NCBI RefSeq assembly: GCF_003052515.2 | Contig: NZ_QARE02000011.1 | Location: forward strand, 62,001-126,000 | Reading direction: 5' to 3' | Length of the DNA: 64,000 nt | Source of the DNA: Pseudomonas sp. RIT409 | GTDB taxonomy: Bacteria > Pseudomonadota > Gammaproteobacteria > Pseudomonadales > Pseudomonadaceae | Part shown: positions 29,321 through 36,797 of the stretch, one piece after another | Position numbering within the stretch: the first letter of the stretch is position 1 | Layout of the letters: each line of letters begins with the position of its first letter | Translations under genes and position numbers: made by a program | The notes under the pieces: model-generated | Seen by the model: the letters and a program-made list of their open reading frames with translations, nothing else | Told to the model about the DNA's origin: nothing | The model's database searches: none

Positions 29321-30280
29321 ATGAAGCAGAGCTTCCATCTACATTTTGATCGGGACTTGCGCAAGGCCGGCTCGGCGATCCTTCGGGAGGCAGGTCGACG
29401 CGGGCTCCTCAGTCAACACGAGGCAATGATCCACGACCATCAGTGGGCACAGTTTAGTATTTACGCCAAGGAGTCTCATGACGTGAATATCCTAGAGCTC
29501 GTCAATAAAAAACTGGTACGGCAATACGGCGAAGAACTCTGTACGCAGGTGTACCACGGGAATCTTTCGGTTCAGACCGCGGAGGGTCTTCTTGAGACCG
29601 TGAGTTCAGTTATGGCCCTCGGGACCAGTGGTGACTGGAAAGTCGTGATGCCTGATATTGGCTTTCCTGGCCATACACGGATTACGGCCCCACACAGCCT
29701 TGATCAAGCGAAGTTCGAAGCCGCAGTGGGAGATGTTCAGGCCTGCCTATCAGAGCATCTGGCGGTGGTGTTGATGTTAGTGCGGCACCTCGGCATCTCA
29801 TTACGTGAAGCTGTTTTCTTCGACGCCCAAGCGGCTCTGGAGGCAGCCAAGGGGGATGGATGTATTTCCCTGGAAAGCGGCAAAGAAGGGCCGTATACAC
29901 AGAGGATAATTAACATCTCGATGCCAAAGCAGATCGCCGTTTTGGAGACGGCATCCGCCGTCCAAAATGTTCATCGCTATCCACAATCAAAGCAGACATG
30001 GCGGCTCTGGAAGCAGAACAGCTTACCTGCTGCCAAGGAGATTTTACTTTTTCATGGGCTGAGCTTCTGTGATTGCCGAGCAGCGTTTGCATGTGAGCTT
30101 TACAAGCAGTGGTCCGGTCATGAAGCCCCGATTCTTGGAGGGAGCGCTCCTAACATCGAGGATCTAGATGCGCGGGATCACGTCGCCTACGAGCTCGGGA
30201 ATTTGCGTATCTGGGAAACTGATGCGTACGTCGGTACCCGAATCAACCTGCGGAAGGAAGCCGCCGGTACCAATCGCTAA
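29321..30280 (+). CDS. Integrase_1-like tyrosine recombinase homologue, probably inactive
   Basis: 319 residues from ATG 29321 after TTGGAGGAG. The C-terminal half resembles the Integrase_1 family of island recombinases: MLVRHLGISLREAVFFDAQA matches the first arginine box region, LFHGLSFCDCRAAFACELYKQW resembles the HGLRH...RY box, and ARDHVAYELGNLRIWETDAYVG resembles ARxxISxxLGHxRxxxTxAYLG. Several expected catalytic residues differ: LGN instead of LGH, and the HxxR box is altered. The Tyr in DAYVG remains. So it may bind DNA without cutting. Family call is from pattern memory and moderate. Confidence 0.6.
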   Translation: MKQSFHLHFDRDLRKAGSAILREAGRRGLLSQHEAMIHDHQWAQFSIYAKESHDVNILELVNKKLVRQYGEELCTQVYHGNLSVQTAEGLLETVSSVMALGTSGDWKVVMPDIGFPGHTRITAPHSLDQAKFEAAVGDVQACLSEHLAVVLMLVRHLGISLREAVFFDAQAALEAAKGDGCISLESGKEGPYTQRIINISMPKQIAVLETASAVQNVHRYPQSKQTWRLWKQNSLPAAKEILLFHGLSFCDCRAAFACELYKQWSGHEAPILGGSAPNIEDLDARDHVAYELGNLRIWETDAYVGTRINLRKEAAGTNR

Positions 30281-30355
30281 GCCATCACACAGCAGATTTG
30301 GGATTAGATCAGACGCCCTTAACCTTGGCAGACCTCGAAACAAAGGAGTCAGGGT

Positions 30356-30475
30356 ATGGATCGTTTTGAATTGCTTGTATACGCCGTGCTTGCCGTCATC
30401 AGTGCGCTGACTATCGCAGGTGTAATTGGCTATATGATCGCAGCGCACCTGGACAAGAAACACGGCGACGATTGA
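30356..30475 (+). CDS. 39-residue single-span membrane peptide
   Basis: Starts at ATG 30356 after AAAGGAG with good spacing. The peptide has one hydrophobic span (LLVYAVLAVISALTIAGVIG) and a charged C-terminus (HLDKKHGDD). It lies 75 bases after the Integrase_1-like gene on the same strand. No family recognised; too small for standard gene callers. Good Shine-Dalgarno and clean topology support it. Confidence 0.55.
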   Translation: MDRFELLVYAVLAVISALTIAGVIGYMIAAHLDKKHGDD

Positions 30476-30810
30476 GCCTTCAGCGGCACGACCAGATACC
30501 TGCAACAGACTGTCCGCTGCCCTTTGGCAGCGGGCGCTTACCCAATCCATCGGCAAGGCACCCTACTGCTGCGATAAGCACTATTTCCCCAAGCCTATGA
30601 GGTCACGGGACGACTTCGTATTGGCTGGCAGTTTCCGCGCCATAGAGAAAGTGAGCGGAGCGCCGAAGCGTTTAGTTCAGCAACATGCACACTCGCCATG
30701 TGGCGAGCTAGCTTGCCCAGCACGCTAAAACTCGCGCGCAACATCTCATCTTGGGTTTTCCGAAAGCTACCGGAGAGTGTCTAGCGACCTCATCTATCCG
30801 GAGCACCACC
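30476..30810. other. Gene-free stretch
   Basis: 335 bases between the 39-residue peptide and the next gene. No convincing frame, RNA gene or repeat seen. A promoter for the downstream unknown gene is presumably here. Confidence 0.4.
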
Positions 30811-31176
30811 ATGGAATTTCGTCACCTCGGTAACGGGCAGTACTTCCCACCTATTGCACCAAACGGTCGGGTTTACGCTGTACCTCTTGGGCAGGAAACC
30901 CAGGTAGAGATTTTCTGCCTGACACCAGTAGGTATCATGGGCGCAGGCATCAAATCGCACTGGTCAGAAATCGTTGGTTTTTACTACGACGACGAATCAT
31001 GGGAGATCATTCCGCGCAATTACTCGGGACGAGGAATGCGCTTCCGCAGAGGCCTATCCTGCATCATGGTGATAGCTGGCAACGAGGCCCTCACGACCCA
31101 TATCCAGGGCTACCCCATCCCCATGTGCGTAATGAACCGTATTGAGTTCGAAAAGCAGCGAGGCACTGAGGAGTAG
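30811..31176 (+). CDS. Hypothetical protein, 121 residues
   Basis: ATG 30811 follows CCGGAGCACCACC, a reasonable ribosome-binding site, and an upstream 20-codon extension lacks one. The protein looks soluble and beta-rich, with aromatic stretches (NGQYFPPIAPNGRVYAVPLG, IVGFYYDDESWEIIPRNYSG). No catalytic motif or known family recognised. It stands alone between a gene-free stretch and a terminator-bearing stretch within the island. Confidence 0.6.
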   Translation: MEFRHLGNGQYFPPIAPNGRVYAVPLGQETQVEIFCLTPVGIMGAGIKSHWSEIVGFYYDDESWEIIPRNYSGRGMRFRRGLSCIMVIAGNEALTTHIQGYPIPMCVMNRIEFEKQRGTEE

Positions 31177-31556
31177 CGCGTCACCGTCGCCACCCGCTAC
31201 GCGACACGGGTACCAGCTAGGCCGGCACCTACCAATGTTTATTTTATGAAAGTGAAGCCTTTCACTAATAATACCGATCACAGTTGGCCGACTGACTCGG
31301 TCGTAAGCGTCACTGCTAATAGCAAATACGGCCTGCGCCCCCCGCGTGCACGGGCCTGCTGGCTGACAACGAGTAGATTTAGCGCCCTACACTGCTTATA
31401 GCCCGAACCCGTCGCCTTCCCTGATCAAGCGCAGCAATATATCTCGCCGTAGTTCACTGCTGATACGAAAAAGCCCCGTCAGACCAAGCTGCACGGGGCT
31501 TTCGGGATTTACAATCGGGTCAAATCTGTTCGGCACTGCTTATAGGTACTCAGCCG
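31177..31556. other. Gene-free stretch between convergent genes
   Basis: 380 bases between the 121-residue gene and the MobI-like gene, which converge. Apart from the terminator at 31467-31502 I see nothing in it. Confidence 0.4.
31467..31502 (-). terminator. Terminator of the MobI-like gene
   Basis: Read on the minus strand: AAAGCCCCGT, 13-base loop, ACGGGGCTTTTT, with the T-run on the minus strand. It lies 55 bases beyond the stop of the MobI-like gene. Confidence 0.8.
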
Positions 31557-32018
31557 CTACCCTGCCGAATAGAGGTCGCCATGATTAAGCGCTTGGTATC
31601 TAGACAGCTTCTTCTCATAAGCGACCAACGTCCGACGTAGCTGACGATTCTCGCTCGCAACGCGGCGAATCTCTGCAAGCCGCTCCTCAACTTGCAGAAC
31701 GAGGTGACGGTATGGGTATTCAACAAACTCAAACGAGGAAGCCGGGTACTTATGTTTGCCATTCCCCTTGGCAATAGTCAGGGGCGCGAATTTGTTTTTT
31801 TGTCCTTGCAGCGGCACCAGTTTGCACCAGTAGATCGAATACGCATTCGGGCTCACCTGCTTGATTGATACTCCGGCCACAACAGATTTGACCCCGGTCT
31901 TTTTGTACAGCTTCATAGACGCATCCACATAGCTTGCTACCAAGCATCTCGCATCCGTAAGCAGCTGCTCGTACTGCTGATCTAGCAGGGTGACTATCGT
32001 CTGTGCGTCTTTACTCAT
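31557..32018 (-). CDS. MobI-like mobilisation protein
   Basis: 153 residues from ATG 32018 (MSKDAQTIVTLLDQQYEQLL). It has an N-terminal helical part, a central beta part (NAYSIYWCKLVPLQGQKNKF, LTIAKGNGKHKYP) and a C-terminal coiled coil (QVEERLAEIRRVASENRQLR). The pattern of an aromatic-rich strand followed by the basic patch and coiled coil resembles MobI, the oriT-recognition protein of SXT/R391 ICEs and many mobilisable islands. In those, oriT lies just upstream of mobI, which here would be 32019-32324. Family assignment is moderate, from remembered pattern. Confidence 0.58.
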   Translation of the reverse strand: MSKDAQTIVTLLDQQYEQLLTDARCLVASYVDASMKLYKKTGVKSVVAGVSIKQVSPNAYSIYWCKLVPLQGQKNKFAPLTIAKGNGKHKYPASSFEFVEYPYRHLVLQVEERLAEIRRVASENRQLRRTLVAYEKKLSRYQALNHGDLYSAG

Positions 32019-32324
32019 GGCCAAGGCTCTCTTCGCTGTAAGAGCCAAAATGGTGACCGATCGTTTAGCCCCCTGAATTCGATTTCAGACGGTTTTATCG
32101 GCGGAAATCTACCGAAAGGAAGTCGCTGGCCGACGCTGTGACCCTACACCGCATCAGATGGCCCCCAGATGACGACATGTCAGACGCAGAAAGCACGACG
32201 TGCAAAGGATGCACAACAGATGGCGACGGCAGCCTTAATCCTGAGCAGATCAAGACCAACATATTAGAAGAAGGTGGCCATGCTTCCCTATTTGGCTGTT
32301 TCTGCCTAAATCACCTGCCGCCTT
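32019..32324. other. Gene-free stretch upstream of the MobI-like gene, possible oriT
   Basis: 306 bases with no good gene on either strand. An inverted repeat CTGAATTCGATTTCAG lies at 32073-32088, close to the mobI start. By analogy with SXT-type elements an origin of transfer could be here, but I see no recognised nick site. Confidence 0.35.
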
Positions 32325-33026
32325 TTAATTTCCGAACACAATCGCCATCGATACGGAATGCAGTTCCTGTGGATTGCTTGCTAGCAAACCGATCTGGCTT
32401 CGGCTGTGAAGGCATTCTGCAAATTCAGCACCCACAGCCATTGGGAAGTATTTGTGCTCGCTCAGAATGTCAGCAGGCTGGCCCCAACCAATTGCACATA
32501 AGAAATGAGAGTATGTATCTGGGTACAGGGTTGCAATCGAGGTCATCATCGTGGGCTCGATGACCTCACCGCTGTCTACCGTGAGCCAAGCATGCAAGTT
32601 TAGTCCTGCTGAACCAGGCTTGTGCATTTCCTCAATAGTAATACCCTGTTTGCTCCAACTGCGTAGGTCGTTCCATGTAGGGGAGAACAGTGCTTGGTTT
32701 TCCTTCCAGATCTGCCCTATGGTCAACCATACCTTGCGCCCATGCTGCTGTTCGATGTGCGGTGCAAGGTAATGGCACCATTTGAGGCATTGGAAAGCTG
32801 CTTTGGTCAGGTCTCTGACCCCTGCCGCTCGCAGCGCAGGTTCGAGGAAGCTGCCCTCAACCTCAAGCCTCTCGTGCGGCTTCCAATCAGGCCTTTCTAC
32901 CAAGAATCCGCAAGACTCAGTAAAACGAATTGCGTTAACGAAGTTAGTCTGGTAATCGCCGAAATCTTCGCCTGACTTAGGCATTGCGGGCGGGCGGTAT
33001 AGTAAATTGCGGATAGATTTGATCAT
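32325..33026 (-). CDS. Unknown protein, last gene of the CBASS operon
   Basis: 233 residues from ATG 33026 (MIKSIRNLLYRPPAMPKSGE), with GGAAG ahead of it; an upstream extension overlaps nucC and is rejected. It begins only 43 bases after the nucC stop on the same strand, so it probably shares the transcript. It looks like a soluble alpha/beta protein with many Trp and His (KWCHYLAPHIEQQHGRKVW, CAIGWGQPADILSEHKYFP). No motif of a known CBASS effector or nuclease is seen. It could be a CBASS accessory gene or simply an island passenger. Confidence 0.72.
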   Translation of the reverse strand: MIKSIRNLLYRPPAMPKSGEDFGDYQTNFVNAIRFTESCGFLVERPDWKPHERLEVEGSFLEPALRAAGVRDLTKAAFQCLKWCHYLAPHIEQQHGRKVWLTIGQIWKENQALFSPTWNDLRSWSKQGITIEEMHKPGSAGLNLHAWLTVDSGEVIEPTMMTSIATLYPDTYSHFLCAIGWGQPADILSEHKYFPMAVGAEFAECLHSRSQIGLLASNPQELHSVSMAIVFGN

Positions 33027-33069
33027 GAATAAGCTTCCGAAGCTGCGCTGTGGGCTACGGTAAAAATAC

Positions 33070-33810
33070 CTACCTATTAATGACCGCTGCATATGCTGCC
33101 CAATCAATAGCAGGAACCGTACCAAGTGACTGAAGGCGGGAGAGCAGTCTAAATAGGAAGTAGATGAGGGAGCCCTCTGAGCCAACTACTTTGAGTTTTT
33201 CATCAAAGCTATCGAACGCCCCGTCATCCAGCGCGCAGCCACAATCCAATCGCTCTAACTCATCGGTTGGCAGGTGCTTCAGAAAATGCTCCCCTAAGCC
33301 ATCAGCCCAGCTTGATTTGGGGGCTACAATGCCTGCAAGGATAGGGAACAGAGGCTTAGCGGCATAGGTTCCGCCTGCGTGGGCAATCGGGACTGAGGTT
33401 CGGTGGAGCTTGCGCACCGACGCCGCTTTGTTGCCTGCGTATTCCATGTAGCTTTTATCGAAATGTGGCTTGGATTCGAAAATCGCGTACACGGCTTCGA
33501 CCGGGATATAACGGTGGTTCTGTTGGTCGAGCAGAGTCGGTGTGAAATGACGGTCGAAGATCACGATATCAATTTGGTCACTTCGGTTGCCCAGGCTGTC
33601 GATCACCAGGCCGGTTGCTACTTGGTAGCGATTCGGCAGGTAGGCCCTAAACACCTCAATCCAATGATCCTCGACCACTGTGCCGTGCGTTCCTGCGTGC
33701 GAGATGGATTGGGCTGCTCGCTTCAGCTTCAAGGCCAACTCTGCCTGGACATCGACAAAGGCATCTTTCATCCAGGCGGTATCGGCGATGCGTTCCTTTT
33801 TAGTAGCCAT
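33070..33810 (-). CDS. nucC: CBASS effector endonuclease NucC
   Basis: 246-residue DNA endonuclease effector of type III CBASS, activated by cyclic tri-adenylate in studied members, then degrading the chromosome to stop phage spread. It strongly resembles E. coli NucC through WIEVFRAYLPNRYQVATG, DSLGNRSDQIDIVIFDRHF, AVYAIFESKP, KAASVRKLHRTSVPIAHAGG and FLFRLLSRLQSLGTVPAID. The active site fits ID-x30-ExK: D81, E112, K114, the same D-to-E spacing (31) as in the E. coli enzyme. It lies 43 bases after cap6. Intact by sequence. Confidence 0.93.
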   Translation of the reverse strand: MATKKERIADTAWMKDAFVDVQAELALKLKRAAQSISHAGTHGTVVEDHWIEVFRAYLPNRYQVATGLVIDSLGNRSDQIDIVIFDRHFTPTLLDQQNHRYIPVEAVYAIFESKPHFDKSYMEYAGNKAASVRKLHRTSVPIAHAGGTYAAKPLFPILAGIVAPKSSWADGLGEHFLKHLPTDELERLDCGCALDDGAFDSFDEKLKVVGSEGSLIYFLFRLLSRLQSLGTVPAIDWAAYAAVINR

Positions 33811-33853
33811 GGTTATTCACTCGCAGGGCACGGTTGATCGGCGCGGGGTTGGG

Positions 33854-34789
33854 TTAGGATTGATGGTCCTGAAAAGCTGGTGTCGGCTTCATTTCCGTAG
33901 CCACTCGGACTGCTCGCCCTGCATTGATGGCCTGGGACGGGTACGCATCCAAAACTATCGACGGGATCAGGCGCTGTGTAAGGTCCGAGAAAGTAAAGCC
34001 TGGGATGTTGCCTTCCCTAGGTCCCGTTACTCTCACCAGTTCGTCGAAAGCAATGTCTGGAATACCGAGGCGCGCAAGGCATCTTGTAAGCACACTGCGA
34101 CGTTGTGCATCGTTTGGCCGGCCAAATGACAATACTTCGGCAGCGCGGCGTTTGACCGCAGGGTCGAGCGCGCTGAGCCGATTGGTACACATGATCACGG
34201 CGGCAGGGAGTTGAGCGTTGGCGATTCGATCAATGCCCCGGATGAAAGCGTTCACCCCGGCACGGTCCTCGTGGTGCATTTGCGCATTTTCCCGAGACTG
34301 GGCCAAAGCATCTGCCTCATCGATGAGCAGGATCACAGCTCCTCGTGCGCGGCCATCACTCGACTTGAGCTTTTTGGCCTCTTCGATCGTGTAATCAAAA
34401 GCCGCCGATATCAGCTGAGTCATTTCACCGACTCGGCCTTGACCACGGGTCGAAAGGCTCAATGGGAAAAGCGTGATATTGATTTTTTCCTGGCGTGCCA
34501 CAGCATCGCCGATTGTCTCGGCAAGTTCGGTTTTGCCACTGCCCACGTCGCCAGCTAGGACGACCAGAGGTGGGCGGCGCAACACCGTCTCAAGCAAATC
34601 CTCGGAACCGGGATGGAATTTCTTCGCCCAATCCGTGAGGCCAGCGGAGTTAACCAGCAGGCCGAGAACTTTGGTCAGCCGGGTTTTCTGGTCTTCAAGG
34701 CCCACCAGCTTGGCAAGTCTGCCCTGGGGTTCAAAGTCAGGATAGTTAACGCGGTATTCGAAAAGATCATCCAGTGCGGGCTTGCTCAT
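33854..34789 (-). CDS. cap6: TRIP13-like AAA+ ATPase Cap6 (CBASS type III)
   Basis: 311 residues. AAA+ remodeller that in characterised systems opens the HORMA protein and switches off the cyclase. Walker A GDVGSGKTE near residues 80-88, Walker B LLIDEAD at 154-160, sensor-1 TN at 202-203, followed by DPAVKRRAAEVL with the arginine finger, and a C-terminal lid ending in VRVATEMKP. Its ATG overlaps the cap7 stop by four bases (ATGA), showing translational coupling. Position between HORMA gene and nucC is the type III order. Confidence 0.9.
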   Translation of the reverse strand: MSKPALDDLFEYRVNYPDFEPQGRLAKLVGLEDQKTRLTKVLGLLVNSAGLTDWAKKFHPGSEDLLETVLRRPPLVVLAGDVGSGKTELAETIGDAVARQEKINITLFPLSLSTRGQGRVGEMTQLISAAFDYTIEEAKKLKSSDGRARGAVILLIDEADALAQSRENAQMHHEDRAGVNAFIRGIDRIANAQLPAAVIMCTNRLSALDPAVKRRAAEVLSFGRPNDAQRRSVLTRCLARLGIPDIAFDELVRVTGPREGNIPGFTFSDLTQRLIPSIVLDAYPSQAINAGRAVRVATEMKPTPAFQDHQS

Positions 34790-35307
34790 CAGTAACTCCT
34801 CACAGTCGAACGATTAAGGGCGCGGCCCCCAGATGAGTATGAACGGTCAGACGTCATGTAGCCGCTTACTCCCGGCTCAGGTGCGCCGTTACGGCTAAAT
34901 GGCAAATCTTTTTCGACAGCGTCGCGATCACTCTGCGCCGCAAGATCCCAGGCAGTGTTATAGGTCAGGTAGCTCGCAAATCCGGCCCCAGAAACATCTG
35001 CATTTGGGCTGATACGTCCAGGCGAATCATCTGCGCCGTCTACCGAAAGGTCTGACGCTGTGTATCTGAGGGTGGGTTCGATCCAGTTTCCGTCACGCTT
35101 GAAACCGTAGGTCACGGTACCGAGGTAGCCTGCCTTCAATAGCTTGGTCACTTCCTGTTCGAAGTCCAGGATCCGCTGGGTACTGGGTTGGCCATACAGG
35201 CGTTGAAGTCGCATCAGATCAGCTGCCACCTTCGAGGCCATATGTTTCGCGTGAGTGAGTGTGAAGGTTTGGGTTTCCGCTATCACATAGCTGTAGGACG
35301 ACGACAT
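34789..35307 (-). CDS. cap7: Bacterial HORMA-domain protein Cap7 (CBASS type III)
   Basis: 172-residue HORMA protein that senses a phage-related peptide and then activates the CD-NTase. The N-terminus (SYSYVIAETQTFTLTHAKHM, then ASKVAADLMRLQRLYG) and GYLGTVTYGFKRDGNWIEPTLRYTA match the bacterial HORMA family. The C-terminal part after SGAGFASYLTYN includes the safety-belt region and ends in a Ser/Arg-rich tail (SSGGRALNRSTVRSY). Nine bases separate it from the cyclase gene; it overlaps cap6. Only one HORMA gene is present, so this is the single-HORMA form of the system. Confidence 0.9.
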   Translation of the reverse strand: MSSSYSYVIAETQTFTLTHAKHMASKVAADLMRLQRLYGQPSTQRILDFEQEVTKLLKAGYLGTVTYGFKRDGNWIEPTLRYTASDLSVDGADDSPGRISPNADVSGAGFASYLTYNTAWDLAAQSDRDAVEKDLPFSRNGAPEPGVSGYMTSDRSYSSGGRALNRSTVRSY

Positions 35308-35316
35308 GCTGCTACC

Positions 35317-36282
35317 TCAAACCTGGAAGGTTGATCCGAAGACTTTCTGCCAATAACCGACAGTGAGCTGCTTGTTTGGCGCGAAAAGCGCCGCATCAAT
35401 CGCATCACCTGCATCCAGTGCGGCCTCGATGATCGCATCTACGTTCTGCTTCGTATAAAGCCGAGCGACATTATTGGTAGGGTTAACTGAGTCGATGATC
35501 TGCAAGGGGTCGGTGAACATGCCGACCTGCGATGCCGAATAGTTGTCTGTGAAGAAGATTTTCTCGCGCAACTCGGAGCGGGCGATGTAGGTGAAGAAGC
35601 TCTGAAGAGCTTCGGGGTAGTCAGAGAAATCGACCCCGTCGTCACATAGCTTCGACATGATCATTTCGATCATGAACGACTTGAAGCGGAAGCCATCCCG
35701 CTCACGCTTCATCAGGGCTGCCCAGTACTTCACGAGCCTCACTACTTGCGCATAGTGGGTCGGCTGAGCACGTTTACGGGCTTTCGCGAACTCCAGATGC
35801 AGCGGGATGCTTGTTTCCAAGAACGATCCGTCTTCCTGGCTGATTAGGTTGCCTCGCCACTGGGGAAGACCGCTATAAAGGACAGGTACGATATCGACAT
35901 CCAGACCTGATCCCCGGAACGACACCGTCACGGAGTAGGTTTGAGGCACGACTTGCTCTGGACTGAAATTCGGGAAGGCCTTGCGCAACTTTTCGGCCAG
36001 GTAATCAATCAAAGCTTTTGTGTCGTGTGGCGCGTCTGATCCGCTTATGTAGACGGCCACATCGATATCGCTGAGCGAGCGCAGTGAGGTGCCTTTCGCC
36101 AGACTGCCGGAAACGAGCATTCGCCGTAGTGAAAAGTCAGGATGATCGGAGAGATAGCGCTCCAGTTTTTCCTGTAAGCGCCCGGCCTGCTCTCGGTACG
36201 CAATAGCCTTCTCTTTGGGCAGGTTCACCTTTTCCTCTGCAAACCGTGCGATGTCACGATGGTCAACGTGCTCTCTGGACAT
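35317..36282 (-). CDS. CD-NTase cyclic oligonucleotide synthase (CBASS type III)
   Basis: 321-residue CD-NTase, probably clade C or D, making a cyclic oligonucleotide second messenger (cyclic tri-AMP expected from NucC). Nucleotidyltransferase motif GSLAKGTSLRSLSDIDVAVY gives G59-S60 and metal-binding D72 and D74; the third acidic residue is in GLDVDIVPVLY near 128-130. A helical C-terminal half contains VRLVKYWAALMKRERDGFRFKS-type residues near 195. Start ATG 36282 follows AGGGGGAAT; a longer frame to 36309 would need a TTG start. First gene of the CBASS operon, divergent from capH. Confidence 0.92.
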   Translation of the reverse strand: MSREHVDHRDIARFAEEKVNLPKEKAIAYREQAGRLQEKLERYLSDHPDFSLRRMLVSGSLAKGTSLRSLSDIDVAVYISGSDAPHDTKALIDYLAEKLRKAFPNFSPEQVVPQTYSVTVSFRGSGLDVDIVPVLYSGLPQWRGNLISQEDGSFLETSIPLHLEFAKARKRAQPTHYAQVVRLVKYWAALMKRERDGFRFKSFMIEMIMSKLCDDGVDFSDYPEALQSFFTYIARSELREKIFFTDNYSASQVGMFTDPLQIIDSVNPTNNVARLYTKQNVDAIIEAALDAGDAIDAALFAPNKQLTVGYWQKVFGSTFQV

Positions 36283-36360
36283 GCCATTCCCCCTGGGGAT
36301 GCGTAGCAAACTGAGCCAGAGCGATCACGCCAGACAGCGCACATCGCTAGCCCAAACAAA

Positions 36361-36441
36361 AAGTTCGGTATAGCGAACTTTATACTTACGCTACTCCGAA
36401 TTTCGGCAAAGTCAAACGCTTTGTTCGGAATAGTGGTACAA
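36361..36441. promoter_or_regulatory. Divergent CBASS/capH promoter with three palindromes
   Basis: Site 1, 36361-36380: AAGTTCG-GTATAG-CGAACTT, seven-base perfect arms. Site 2, 36396-36406: CCGAA-T-TTCGG. Site 3, 36421-36441: TTGT...ACAA enclosing GTTCGGAATAG, which repeats the left half and spacer of site 1 with one change. Site 3 overlaps a possible -10 TACAAT (36437-36442) of capH. These are good candidates for CapH operators controlling both directions. Binding is inferred. Confidence 0.7.
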
Positions 36442-36473
36442 TTTTTCAATCACCAACTGAAAGGAGCGAGATC

Positions 36474-36797
36474 GTGGCGACCCGTCTCGGTGAGAAGCTC
36501 CGCGAGCTGCGCAAGCAGCGCGGACTTACCTTGGAGAAGCTTTCAGACATGGCAGGTCTGAGTAAAAGTTATCTCTGGGAACTGGAAAACCGTGAATCTC
36601 AACGGCCATCAGCGGAGAAGCTCACTGCTCTGGCTGACGTACTGGGCGTAGCGACCCAGTACTTTTTTGAAGAAGACGTACGAGCACCTGAGGAACGCCA
36701 TCTCGACGACGCGTTCTTTCGCGGGTACAAGAACCTGGAGCCGGACGCCAAGGAGCAACTTCGGAAGATTTTGGAAACCTTTAAAAAGGGAAGCTAA
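36474..36797 (+). CDS. capH: XRE-family repressor of CapH type
   Basis: 107-residue HTH protein starting at GTG 36474 after AAAGGAGCGAG. The helix-turn-helix is LGEKLRELRKQRGLTLEKLS, then GLSKSYLWELENRESQRPS. A short C-terminal region (DDAFFRGYKNLEPDAKEQLRK) would hold dimer contacts and the protease site. In described CapH/CapP systems the repressor keeps CBASS low and is cleaved after DNA damage. Its stop overlaps the capP start (TAATG). The call rests on the pairing and position beside CBASS. Confidence 0.85.
   Translation: MATRLGEKLRELRKQRGLTLEKLSDMAGLSKSYLWELENRESQRPSAEKLTALADVLGVATQYFFEEDVRAPEERHLDDAFFRGYKNLEPDAKEQLRKILETFKKGS

Noticed and set aside
32138-32563. A 141-codon plus-strand frame before and over the gene at 32325
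   Set aside because: Its translation has no family features and a large part is antisense to the better supported minus-strand gene after nucC.
33070-33810. Reading the CBASS effector as a generic hypothetical nuclease
   Set aside because: The ID-x30-ExK site spacing and several long matches to NucC, plus position after cap6, identify it as NucC.
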